DNA from: Candidatus Gastranaerophilales bacterium
GTDB lineage: Bacteria > Cyanobacteriota > Vampirovibrionia > Gastranaerophilales > Gastranaerophilaceae
Direction of reading: 5' to 3'
Length of the DNA stretch: 64,000 nucleotides
Assembly (NCBI GenBank): GCA_944323155.1
Contig: CALURL010000007.1
Coordinates: forward strand, 1-64,000
The notes under the pieces are model-generated. The model ran no database searches and was not told the DNA's origin. It worked only from the letters and a program-made list of their open reading frames with translations. The position numbers and the translations under genes are program-made. Of this stretch, positions 17,767 through 25,328 are shown piece after piece; position 1 is the stretch's first letter; each line of letters begins with the position of its first letter.

Positions 17767-19103
17767 CAGTCTCTCTTAAGCTTATCAGGAATAATATCAT
17801 GAGAAATTATATCATCCAGTGTCTCTCTACTTACTATAATATCAGATTGAGAATTATTTACAAGTACCATAGCAGATTTTTGTACCCTGTTGTAATTTGA
17901 TGCCATAGAATAATTATAAGCACCGGTATTGAAAACAACGAGAACATCGCCTTCTTCAATCTCCGGCAATTTTATATCTTTGATTAAAATGTCACCGGAT
18001 TCACAAAATCTACCTGCGATTGTAACAGTTTTAGCCAATTCTTGTGAAGGTTTGTTAACAATTTCAGCGTAATATTTTGCCTGATATATACTTGGTCTTG
18101 CATTATCTGCCATACCGCCATCAACTGCAAAATACGTTTTGCCTTTTGGAACCTGTTTTGAAGTTCCTATAGTATAAAGTGTAACCCCTGCTGTTGATAT
18201 GATACTTCTGCCAGGTTCAATGAATAAAGCCGGCGGTTCTATTCCATATTTTTCAATATTTTTATTCAAACTGTTAATAATCTTATCTGCAATTTCGTAA
18301 GTTGACGGCGGCAAATCACTATCCGTATATTTAACCCCCAAGCCTCCGCCAACATTAACTTCATCGAGTTTTAATCCAAATTTTTCATCCAATCTTGCAA
18401 TCTCTTTTACAAGAATTTCTATTTCATCAGCATAAATAGATGTTTCGAAAATCTGGGATCCGATATGTGCATGAAGTCCGTGTAATTTAAGATTTGTATA
18501 CTCATTCAAAATTAATTCAACAGCGTCATCAATTTGAGTTAAATCAAAGCCGAATTTAGAATCAAGATGCCCTGTTTGGATATATTCATGAGTATGGCAT
18601 TCTATACCTGGAGTTATTCTAAGCAAAATATCAACGATCTTATTGTTGCTTTTTGCAATTTCGTTCAATAAAGAAAGTTCAAAGAAATTATCTACAGAAA
18701 TTCTTCCAACACCAAGATTCAGTGCAAGAGAAAGTTCTTCAAAAGATTTGTTATTACCATTAAACAGCACTTTTGACATATCAACACCGGCTTTATATAC
18801 AGTGTAAATTTCACCTGCAGAGACAACATCAAAGCCGAAACCTTCACTTGCAAGAAGGGCAGAAGTTGCCATTGTACAAAGAGCTTTTGAGGCGTACATC
18901 ATATTTACTTTTGGATACTTTGAAAATGCTTTTTTGTAATCAGAACAAATACTTCTTATAGTAGCCTCATCCAATACGTACAAAGGAGTGTCATACTTTT
19001 GAGCCAAATCTATTAAATCACATCCGCCAATTTCTATATTACCATTCTCATTAATTCTTGTAGTAACAGGCTTCAAACTCTGATTAGTGCTTTCCATAAA
19101 CAT
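17766..19103 (-). CDS. lysA: Diaminopimelate decarboxylase
   Basis: This pyridoxal-phosphate enzyme decarboxylates meso-diaminopimelate to lysine, the last step of the pathway. Visible marks are the PLP lysine in YASKAL (K73), the HAHIGSQI motif, the GGGLGVKY phosphate-binding loop, EPGRSI and GRFCESGD near the C-terminus, which supplies the catalytic cysteine. Its 445 residues fit the family. Two in-frame ATGs (19103 and 19097) follow a GAGG site; the first has better spacing. It leads the lysA-dacA-yitT operon and overlaps dacA by one base. Confidence 0.96.
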   Translation of the reverse strand: MFMESTNQSLKPVTTRINENGNIEIGGCDLIDLAQKYDTPLYVLDEATIRSICSDYKKAFSKYPKVNMMYASKALCTMATSALLASEGFGFDVVSAGEIYTVYKAGVDMSKVLFNGNNKSFEELSLALNLGVGRISVDNFFELSLLNEIAKSNNKIVDILLRITPGIECHTHEYIQTGHLDSKFGFDLTQIDDAVELILNEYTNLKLHGLHAHIGSQIFETSIYADEIEILVKEIARLDEKFGLKLDEVNVGGGLGVKYTDSDLPPSTYEIADKIINSLNKNIEKYGIEPPALFIEPGRSIISTAGVTLYTIGTSKQVPKGKTYFAVDGGMADNARPSIYQAKYYAEIVNKPSQELAKTVTIAGRFCESGDILIKDIKLPEIEEGDVLVVFNTGAYNYSMASNYNRVQKSAMVLVNNSQSDIIVSRETLDDIISHDIIPDKLKRD

Positions 19104-19129
19104 ATATCCTCTTGCTCTCTTTTATATAT

Positions 19130-20095
19130 TTAGGATAGCATAACAATAGTTAAAATCAAACAAAAATATATCATTAAATTTCTAGCCTGAAACAATCTGA
19201 AATAAAAAGGGGCAACAGGTTGTTTTTTTAAGATTTTCCAGTTGTCGAGCGGATAATTATACCATCTGGCAGGCGGCAAATCATTTTTATCGTTGTTATA
19301 AGCTTTCATATACCCGTAAAGTTTCACAGCAAGAGGCATTGTAATATACGTCCAGAATAATTGATAATTCCACGTTTTTATAGCGAGCGTTCCAATCATA
19401 AAATACCCGATAAAATAAATGAACCACAAAACTTTTAACGCAGAATTTTTATTACCGATACAGCAGCAAAGAGTATTTTTGTGAGCAGTCATATCACCGT
19501 CAAAATCCAATAACGTATGAGTATATAAAAGCCCAATAGTAAACATTACAACAGCAATGGAAATAATTAGGACATTTGTTGAAAAATTTTTCATCATAAC
19601 ATAATAAACACCTTCAAACAATAATGGTCCAAAAGCTATTCCAACTGCGGCTTCGCTTAACCCGATAAGTGAAAGTTTTGAATATAAAAGAGTTATAATC
19701 CCGCCAACAATAGCAAGCCATAATACAGGAAAACCTGCTTTGAAAAACAAAAACACACCGGTAATTAATGCAATACTACAGTAAAATATAATTACACATA
19801 ATAAATCATTTAAAGAAGCTTTTCCATTTCTAATATATTCACACTTGCATTTTTGAGCTGAATTCAAAAATTTTTCATCTTTACAAAGAATTTTATAATC
19901 AAGATAATCATCTAAAAGATTAGTTGCCAGATGCGCTACAGAAATTCCAACAAGCGCGATTAGGCCGTTGATAACATTTCCGTGGTGTTTAAGCGCATAT
20001 ACAAAAACCACCAGCCAAGACATAAATGTCATTGGAAGTGAAAATACACGGGAATTTTCAAGCCAAAAAATTATTTTTTCACACACGAATTTCAT
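19130..20095 (-). CDS. UbiA-family prenyltransferase (MenA-like)
   Basis: This 321-residue membrane enzyme of the UbiA superfamily transfers a polyprenyl chain to an aromatic acceptor. The first acidic motif is NLLDDYLDY (about 60-68) and the second is DFDGDMTAHKNT (about 198-209), both needed for Mg-diphosphate binding. About eight or nine membrane helices are seen. The closest functional guess is MenA in menaquinone synthesis, but no other men gene is nearby. An unusual cysteine cluster (KCKCEY and LCCCIG) flanks the two motifs. It overlaps the upstream 72-residue gene by 4 bases (ATGA). Confidence 0.85.
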   Translation of the reverse strand: MKFVCEKIIFWLENSRVFSLPMTFMSWLVVFVYALKHHGNVINGLIALVGISVAHLATNLLDDYLDYKILCKDEKFLNSAQKCKCEYIRNGKASLNDLLCVIIFYCSIALITGVFLFFKAGFPVLWLAIVGGIITLLYSKLSLIGLSEAAVGIAFGPLLFEGVYYVMMKNFSTNVLIISIAVVMFTIGLLYTHTLLDFDGDMTAHKNTLCCCIGNKNSALKVLWFIYFIGYFMIGTLAIKTWNYQLFWTYITMPLAVKLYGYMKAYNNDKNDLPPARWYNYPLDNWKILKKQPVAPFYFRLFQARNLMIYFCLILTIVMLS

Positions 20096-20310
20096 TTTAA
20101 AAGACTACCTATACCGACAACTGATTCGTAGCTTGCTCCGGCCTCAAGAATTTCTTCTGCACTAAGCCCAAAAAGAGTAACAAGTCCATAAACATCCTTA
20201 TCGCCTTTTTTTAAAAGTTCAACAACAGTCTTTACAGCCTCCTCACGCGATAAACGAGAAAATCTATCATTAATACCAAGATGTAAACTTCTTTTTTTCG
20301 CTTTACCCAT
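20092..20310 (-). CDS. Small protein of unknown function
   Basis: This 72-residue soluble protein matches no family I recognise. It has a basic N-terminus (MGKAKKRSLHLG) and two probable helices (SREEAVKTVVELLKK and SAEEILEAGASYESVV), compatible with a small helical domain. Its stop overlaps the downstream UbiA-like gene by 4 bases and its ATG abuts the stop of the upstream ROK kinase, so the three are tightly coupled. This packing is the main evidence that it is real. Confidence 0.68.
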   Translation of the reverse strand: MGKAKKRSLHLGINDRFSRLSREEAVKTVVELLKKGDKDVYGLVTLFGLSAEEILEAGASYESVVGIGSLLK

Positions 20311-21203
20311 TACACCCTACCGCAATTATTTAAGCCAACACCTAATGCAAGCAATGCTGCACCTATCATTCCGGAATAATTCCCTGCCTCTGCAAGAACT
20401 ACCTTTGTCGGGGTAGTTACGATTTCAGAATTTACAGCATTTTCAAGATATTTCACATCTGCAAACTTAGCCATAGAACCTGATAAAACGATTACATCAG
20501 GGTCGAAAATATTTACTAAACCGATTAAGCCGTTCAATATGTCATCCTGCCACTTGTTAAAAATTTCAGTCATTTTGGAATCGCCTTTTTGCAAACCTTC
20601 AATAACATCGTAAGTTGTAACATCAGGATTACCTAACATTTCCTCGGCCGTATGTTTTAAACCAGTACCTGAAGCATAAGCTTCAAAACAATCCCAGGAA
20701 CCGCAAGTACATTTTCTGTGTTTATCAGTTCGCATTTTAAAATGCATTTCACCAGCCGCTCCGCTTTTACCCTTGTAAAGACGGTTATCCAAAATTATAC
20801 CGCCGCCGACTCCTGTTCCAAGTGTAAGCATTATAGAATAAGGCATTCCTTTTGAAGCCCCGATAATATGTTCAGCCCAGGCCGCCGCATTTGCATCGTT
20901 TTCAACAAAAACAGGCTTATGGCTTAAAGATTTAAAATCCATAGAAGGATAATCTTTTGCGATATTGCCGGTTGAACCGAGAATCCTTGTATTTTCATTG
21001 TTTACAGCCCCGCAAGTTGCAAAAGCGATTACATCAACATCCTGCTCATATTTTGCAATTATTTCTTCAAAAACCTCTTTTATTTCAGCAAAAGTCTTTG
21101 GGGTAGAACGTTTTTCAACATCTGCGACAATCTCCCCTTTTTCATTAACTATTGTGTTATAAATTTTTGTACCGCCGACATCAATTGCAAGAGCTTTTTT
21201 CAT
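20310..21203 (-). CDS. ROK-family sugar kinase
   Basis: This 297-residue kinase starts with the phosphate-binding motif AIDVGGTKI (about 6-14) and has VENDANAAAWAEH and the second nucleotide motif LGTGVGGGII (about 129-138). The ROK zinc site is intact: KCTCGSWDCFEAYASG (about 166-181) with its cysteines. Candidate substrates are glucose, N-acetylglucosamine or N-acetylmannosamine. A nanE gene lies just upstream in the same direction, which favours an amino-sugar such as ManNAc (NanK role), but sequence alone does not decide this. Confidence 0.9.
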   Translation of the reverse strand: MKKALAIDVGGTKIYNTIVNEKGEIVADVEKRSTPKTFAEIKEVFEEIIAKYEQDVDVIAFATCGAVNNENTRILGSTGNIAKDYPSMDFKSLSHKPVFVENDANAAAWAEHIIGASKGMPYSIMLTLGTGVGGGIILDNRLYKGKSGAAGEMHFKMRTDKHRKCTCGSWDCFEAYASGTGLKHTAEEMLGNPDVTTYDVIEGLQKGDSKMTEIFNKWQDDILNGLIGLVNIFDPDVIVLSGSMAKFADVKYLENAVNSEIVTTPTKVVLAEAGNYSGMIGAALLALGVGLNNCGRV

Positions 21204-21210
21204 AAATCAT

Positions 21211-21420
21211 TTATCCTCTAAAAATACCCTGAATACGTTTTACAATTCTTGATATGAAACCAGCGCCGCGGTCTTGAACTTGAGTATTTGCAGCATTATG
21301 ATGAACAACTTTTGGATTTGGTCTGTAAACTAAATCTTGCGGCTTTGCACCATTTATAAGTTTATACAAATCATTAGCTTTATCCAGTGTAGAATTAAAG
21401 CGTATACCTATAATTTTCAT
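21211..21420 (-). CDS. Small basic protein of unknown function
   Basis: This 69-residue protein has no recognised family. It starts MKIIGIRFNSTLDKANDLYK and ends in a basic amphipathic stretch (ISRIVKRIQGIFRG) that might contact a membrane or nucleic acid. It lies between nanE (12 bases) and the ROK kinase (7 bases), in the same direction, so it belongs to the operon. A GAGGAGAATT-type ribosome binding site precedes its ATG. Confidence 0.65.
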   Translation of the reverse strand: MKIIGIRFNSTLDKANDLYKLINGAKPQDLVYRPNPKVVHHNAANTQVQDRGAGFISRIVKRIQGIFRG

Positions 21421-21432
21421 GAATAATTCTCC

Positions 21433-22119
21433 TCAATTATTTCTTTGTACAAATCTTTTTGTAATCAACTGCGGGCGTGTAATAGCAGAGCCTATAACCA
21501 CACAGTGAGCACCAAGTTCAAAGGCTCTGTCAACTTCTTCCGGCTCCCATATTCTGCCTTCTAAAACAACGGGTTTGCTAGTTTCTTTGACAAGATTTTC
21601 TAACAGCTCAAAATCCGGTCCTTCAGGGCGGTTTTGCGAAAACTGTGTATACCCTGACAATGTAGTTGAAAGAATATCAGCCCCGAGTTTTGCAGCGTTA
21701 ACTCCTTCTTCCACAGTTGAAACATCAGCCATAGACGCACGCTTGTTGATTTTAACATATTTTATAAGACTTTCAAGCGTATCACCACCGGGACGGGGAC
21801 GCATTGTTCCATCAAATGCAACAATATCAGCACCTGCATTTACAAGTTCAATAACATCATTTAAAGTCGGTGTGATATAAACAATTTCCTGCCAGTTAGA
21901 GGGAATTATCTCCGGTTTAGTAAGCCCAATAACCGGAATATCAAAAAGATGTTTTGCATTTTTAACATCCCTTGCACCTGCTACACGTAAACCGCCTGCA
22001 CCGCCTTTTACAACAGATTTCATCATTGCAACCATACATTTTTCAAGATACAACGGCTCGCTGGGCATCGCCTGACAAGAAACCACTACCTTATGTTTTA
22101 AACGCTCTACAATATTCAT
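21433..22119 (-). CDS. nanE: N-acetylmannosamine-6-phosphate 2-epimerase
   Basis: NanE interconverts N-acetylmannosamine-6-phosphate and N-acetylglucosamine-6-phosphate in sialic acid and amino-sugar use. The 228-residue protein shows the TIM-barrel family blocks VVSCQAMPSEPLY near the start, VKGGAGGLRVAGARD, DIVAFDGTMRPRP and MADVSTVEEG, plus the phosphate-binding VVIGSAITRP near the end. It heads an operon with a small gene, a ROK kinase, another small gene and a UbiA-like gene. No nanA lyase is seen nearby, so its substrate may come from host glycans or from cell-wall sugars. Confidence 0.93.
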   Translation of the reverse strand: MNIVERLKHKVVVSCQAMPSEPLYLEKCMVAMMKSVVKGGAGGLRVAGARDVKNAKHLFDIPVIGLTKPEIIPSNWQEIVYITPTLNDVIELVNAGADIVAFDGTMRPRPGGDTLESLIKYVKINKRASMADVSTVEEGVNAAKLGADILSTTLSGYTQFSQNRPEGPDFELLENLVKETSKPVVLEGRIWEPEEVDRAFELGAHCVVIGSAITRPQLITKRFVQRNN

Positions 22120-22190
22120 ATATTAATTATAGCGTAAAAATTTTTATTTGGAGTATAATATTTACAAAGAATAATAAAGAGGGGAATCAA

Positions 22191-23522
22191 ATGAAAAAAT
22201 CTTATGTAAAATATCCGTTTTTAACAGAAGAAGTCGAGATTTACGAAAGAGATAACGGCCATAAAATAGTTTTAGCGCACAAAGAAGGCGAATTAGCCAA
22301 TATAAGCACCTGGGTTAAAACAGGTTCAATAAACGAAAATGATAAAAATAACGGTATTTCGCATTTTCTGGAACACCTTATGTTTAAAGGTACACATAAA
22401 CACAAGGCCGGTGAATTTGATAGAATCCTCGAAGCCAAAGGGGCAATAGTTAATGCTGCGACATGGAAAGATTATACATTCTATTATGTAACACTTCCAA
22501 AAGGTGCACAGGACAAAGATTTATACCTTGCAATTGAACTTCACGCAGATATGATGACAGATCCAATTTTGCCGGAAGAAGAAATCGGTGCTCCGTTTGA
22601 TTTAAATGACCATACAGTTACTGACAAACGCGAACGCCACGTTGTAATTGAAGAAATCAGAATGAGAAAAGACCAAAATTGGACAAAAGTTTATAATGCC
22701 TGCAATTTCAATATGTACACAAAACATCCTTACAAACGCGATGTTATCGGTACTCCGGAAATTATTTCACAGGTTACACAGCAGGAAATAATGGACTACT
22801 ATAAAACATTTTATTCTCCTGAAAATATGACAACGATTGTTGTTGGCGACTTTGATAAAGAAAAAGTACTTGAAAAAATTGAAAAAGAATTTGATTTCAA
22901 AGGCCGTCCAAACGCACCTAAAATTCCCCGCGAAATTGATACTCCAACAGATCACACTCTGTTTATTGAAAACAAAGCAAAAGTTAATACATCTTACTTA
23001 ATGGCAGGCTTTTTAGGGCCAAAAGCAAATAACCTGAAAGAAAATATCGCGCTTGACTTAATCAGTATAATTCTCGGTGAAGGTTCAAGCAGCAGGCTAT
23101 ATCAGAATTTAATCGAAAAACAGCCTGAAGCTGTTTTCAATATGGTAGGTTCTGAACATTATCAGTTTAAAGACGGAAATAACTTCTTTATTCAGGCAAA
23201 CTTCAAACCCGAAAAACAAGATTTGGCAATAGAACTTATAAAAAAAGAAATGACAAATCTTCTTGAAAATAAAATTAGCGAAGAAGAGCTTTTGAAAGCC
23301 AAAAAGAAAACTAAATCGCGCTTTGCATATTCTGCTGAAACAGTGTCAGAAATAGGTGAAACTATCGGATACTACATGACAGTTTGTGATGATTTGAAGC
23401 TTATTGAAGACTATCTGAAAAATCTGGATGATATTACAATTGAAGATTTGGAAAACACAATAAAAACATACTTAAACATCAACAATGCCGTAATATCTGT
23501 TTTGAAGCCTGAAAATGTTTAA
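22191..23522 (+). CDS. M16-family zinc protease (insulinase/processing peptidase type)
   Basis: This 443-residue metallopeptidase has the inverted zinc motif HFLEH (58-62, in GISHFLEHLMFKGT) and the downstream helix LAIELHADMM that supplies the third zinc ligand, as in M16B processing peptidases. The second domain has the substrate-clamp region (LGEGSSSRLYQNL). There is no signal peptide, so it appears cytoplasmic. I place the start at the ATG at 22191, after an AGAGGGGAATC ribosome binding site, rather than at the longer upstream frame that crosses nanE. Its stop overlaps the convergent small gene by 4 bases. Confidence 0.9.
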   Translation: MKKSYVKYPFLTEEVEIYERDNGHKIVLAHKEGELANISTWVKTGSINENDKNNGISHFLEHLMFKGTHKHKAGEFDRILEAKGAIVNAATWKDYTFYYVTLPKGAQDKDLYLAIELHADMMTDPILPEEEIGAPFDLNDHTVTDKRERHVVIEEIRMRKDQNWTKVYNACNFNMYTKHPYKRDVIGTPEIISQVTQQEIMDYYKTFYSPENMTTIVVGDFDKEKVLEKIEKEFDFKGRPNAPKIPREIDTPTDHTLFIENKAKVNTSYLMAGFLGPKANNLKENIALDLISIILGEGSSSRLYQNLIEKQPEAVFNMVGSEHYQFKDGNNFFIQANFKPEKQDLAIELIKKEMTNLLENKISEEELLKAKKKTKSRFAYSAETVSEIGETIGYYMTVCDDLKLIEDYLKNLDDITIEDLENTIKTYLNINNAVISVLKPENV

Positions 23523-23740
23523 TTATTACAACTTACAGCCAATTTGCTGATTTTCTGGTTATATTCTTCCAGAACGTCAGCGAATTGGTCTGTTTTAGAA
23601 TTAATAATTTCGACATAAGGCAAGAGATACGAAGCCTCATCACTATTTTCAACAGCATCTTTCAAAATTCTAATGAAATCCAAAATTTGAGAAAAGTCGC
23701 TTTCAATGCTACAGACCAAATCTAATAAATCATCGTTCAT
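23519..23740 (-). CDS. Small acidic helical protein of unknown function
   Basis: This 73-residue protein is acidic and predicted all-helical (DFSQILDFIRILKDAVENSD and FADVLEEYNQKISKLAV). I recognise no family. It converges with the M16 protease gene, overlapping by 4 bases, and is divergent from the XRE regulator gene with about 100 bases between, in which a palindromic operator-like sequence sits. It may therefore be controlled by that regulator. A GCAGG-type ribosome binding site is visible. Confidence 0.6.
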   Translation of the reverse strand: MNDDLLDLVCSIESDFSQILDFIRILKDAVENSDEASYLLPYVEIINSKTDQFADVLEEYNQKISKLAVSCNN

Positions 23741-23770
23741 TATTTACCTGCTTTCTTTATTTAAATAGTA

Positions 23771-23790
23771 GATTATAATCAATTATAATC
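23771..23790. promoter_or_regulatory. Palindromic operator-like repeat
   Basis: GATTATAATC (23771-23780) is a perfect palindrome and is followed directly by AATTATAATC, differing at one base. The pair lies between the divergent 73-residue gene and the XRE regulator gene, a typical place for an autoregulatory operator. Confidence 0.4.
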
Positions 23791-23803
23791 TTATTATAGT
23801 TAG

Positions 23804-23831
23804 TTGATTTAAATTTGTCAATATTTATAAT
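23804..23831 (+). promoter_or_regulatory. Promoter of the XRE regulator, probably leaderless
   Basis: TTGATT (23804-23809) and TATAAT (23826-23831) are 16 bases apart. The ATG at 23839 is seven bases after the -10 box and has no ribosome binding site. Confidence 0.65.
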
Positions 23832-23838
23832 TAATACA

Positions 23839-24069
23839 ATGAGAGACAAAAGGCTTAGTATACTTGGCGATAACATACGTGCAGAAAGAATGCGGAAAAG
23901 ATATTCGCAAATGAAGCTTGCTGAATTAATTGGAATAAATAAAGACTCTCTTTTAAAAATCGAAAACGGCCGCCAAACACCGTCTGCTTTCATTGTTTTT
24001 GATATAGCAAATACGCTTGAAATCCCTATTGAAGATTTATATAAAAATGTTCCCAAAACTAAGGAGTAG
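23839..24069 (+). CDS. XRE-family helix-turn-helix regulator
   Basis: This compact 76-residue DNA-binding protein is essentially a single HTH_3 domain: LGDNIRAERMRKRYSQMKLA, ELIGINKDSLLKIENGRQTP (recognition helix region) and FDIANTLEIPIEDLYK. The ATG at 23839 is preferred over an upstream in-frame TTG at 23815, because a strong promoter ends seven bases before it. There is no effector domain. It precedes the uracil-DNA glycosylase gene by five bases and probably shares its transcript, so it could regulate that gene, itself or the divergent small gene. Confidence 0.87.
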   Translation: MRDKRLSILGDNIRAERMRKRYSQMKLAELIGINKDSLLKIENGRQTPSAFIVFDIANTLEIPIEDLYKNVPKTKE

Positions 24070-24074
24070 GTTCT

Positions 24075-24677
24075 ATGCCGAGCACACTTCAAAAAGAAAT
24101 TGAAGAATTAGAAAAAGTAAAAAATAAATGCCTCTCCTGTCAAAAATGTCCGCTTGGTAAAACACGAACAAATATTGTATTTTCAGGCGGTACTCCTAAC
24201 CACAAACTTATGCTTATTGGAGAAGCACCGGGGTATTATGAAGATCAGAAGGGGGAACCATTTGTCGGAAAAGCCGGACAACTTCTTGATAAAATTTTTG
24301 CCTCAGTAGGCCTGTCAAGACAGGATGTATATATTTGCAATACCCTTAAATGCCGTCCGCCTGAAAACAGAGATCCTTTGCCAGATGAAAAAGCTGCTTG
24401 CAAAGAGTATTTAGATGCTCAAATTGAAATTCTTAAACCAAGAATTATTCTTCTTTGCGGCCGCGTCGCAGTTAATTCTCTTTTGAACACAACACAGGGC
24501 ATAACAAAACTCCGCGGCAAATGGTTTGAAGGCCCAAATCATTCTAAAATGATGCCAATTTTCCACCCGTCTTACCTTTTAAGAAACGATTCCAGAGAAA
24601 AGGGCAGCCCTAAATGGCTTATGTGGCAGGATATTCAAGAGATTAAAAAAGTTTATGATATGCTTGATGATATTTAA
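24075..24677 (+). CDS. Uracil-DNA glycosylase, family 4 (4Fe-4S)
   Basis: This repair enzyme removes uracil from DNA. The 200-residue protein has the family 4 layout: cysteines C22 and C25 near the start (SCQKC), the active-site motif GEAPG (49-53), FVGKAGQLLD, then C93 in LKCRPPENRDP and C109 completing the iron-sulfur ligands, and the HPSYLLR motif near the C-terminus. It follows the XRE regulator by five bases, with AAGGAGTAGG as ribosome binding site. Its stop directly abuts that of the convergent gene at 24678. Confidence 0.94.
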   Translation: MPSTLQKEIEELEKVKNKCLSCQKCPLGKTRTNIVFSGGTPNHKLMLIGEAPGYYEDQKGEPFVGKAGQLLDKIFASVGLSRQDVYICNTLKCRPPENRDPLPDEKAACKEYLDAQIEILKPRIILLCGRVAVNSLLNTTQGITKLRGKWFEGPNHSKMMPIFHPSYLLRNDSREKGSPKWLMWQDIQEIKKVYDMLDDI

Positions 24678-25328
24678 TTATTCCTTATAAATATCTGTCA
24701 GGTAATTGAAACCGCCTTTTTCAACAGGCAAACAGTATGTTATATTGGGATAAAAATAATAATTTCCATTACTATTTCTCATAATTACCATACTAAATAA
24801 ATCAAATCCGCTTTTATTTGGTTTTGCATTTCCGTTAATGTCCATTGCAAACATCGGTTTCATTACGCCTGTAGGATAATTGTAAATAATAATACTGCTT
24901 TGGTCTTCCATTACAAAAACCTGATTAAATTTGTTAATCATACTTTCAGAAAATCCTGCGCAACGGGCTTCAGCGGTATAAGAACTATATACTGGAACAC
25001 AGGATTTTTCTAAAGCATTACCATTACAAAACTTTCTAACATTCAGGTTAGTTGCAAATTTCTTATAAAAACGTTCGCATTTCGAAAAATTTGACGGAAT
25101 ATTTTTATCAGCACTGTAATAACAGCCTATTTCATCAGACATTTGCATAGCAGTAAGCAGCAATGCATCATTATATGCCGAATATTGTTTTTTAAAATTC
25201 AAAACAGCCTGCTTTTCTGAAAAGTTCAAAAGAGAAGCTGCGGAAAAGCCCATTAAAATAACAATATATATAATGAGCAAAATTAATATTACATTTCGAA
25301 TTCCTGCTGTTTTTTTATTCTTATACAT
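24678..25328 (-). CDS. Pilin-like exported protein without the FTLAEV motif
   Basis: This 216-residue protein has a single N-terminal membrane helix (about 12-35) and a Cys-rich exterior domain. It lacks the prepilin FTLAEV cleavage motif, yet its C-terminal part carries a DINGNAKPNKSGFDLF loop matching the D-x-N-G...P-N..G-x-D-x-F loop of pilin-like proteins P1-P4. I infer a relative that is anchored rather than processed. I use the ATG at 25328, which overlaps the ilvB stop (TGATG); a GTG one codon upstream is possible. The tight coupling to ilvB is odd for a surface protein and has no obvious metabolic reason. Confidence 0.72.
   Translation of the reverse strand: MYKNKKTAGIRNVILILLIIYIVILMGFSAASLLNFSEKQAVLNFKKQYSAYNDALLLTAMQMSDEIGCYYSADKNIPSNFSKCERFYKKFATNLNVRKFCNGNALEKSCVPVYSSYTAEARCAGFSESMINKFNQVFVMEDQSSIIIYNYPTGVMKPMFAMDINGNAKPNKSGFDLFSMVIMRNSNGNYYFYPNITYCLPVEKGGFNYLTDIYKE

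Noticed and set aside
21972-22190. N-terminal extension of the M16 protease
   Set aside because: The extension crosses the divergent nanE gene. The ATG at 22191 has a strong ribosome binding site and gives the expected family N-terminus.
23757-24092. Antisense open frame covering the XRE regulator
   Set aside because: It mirrors the XRE coding strand, has no recognisable domain and no ribosome binding site.
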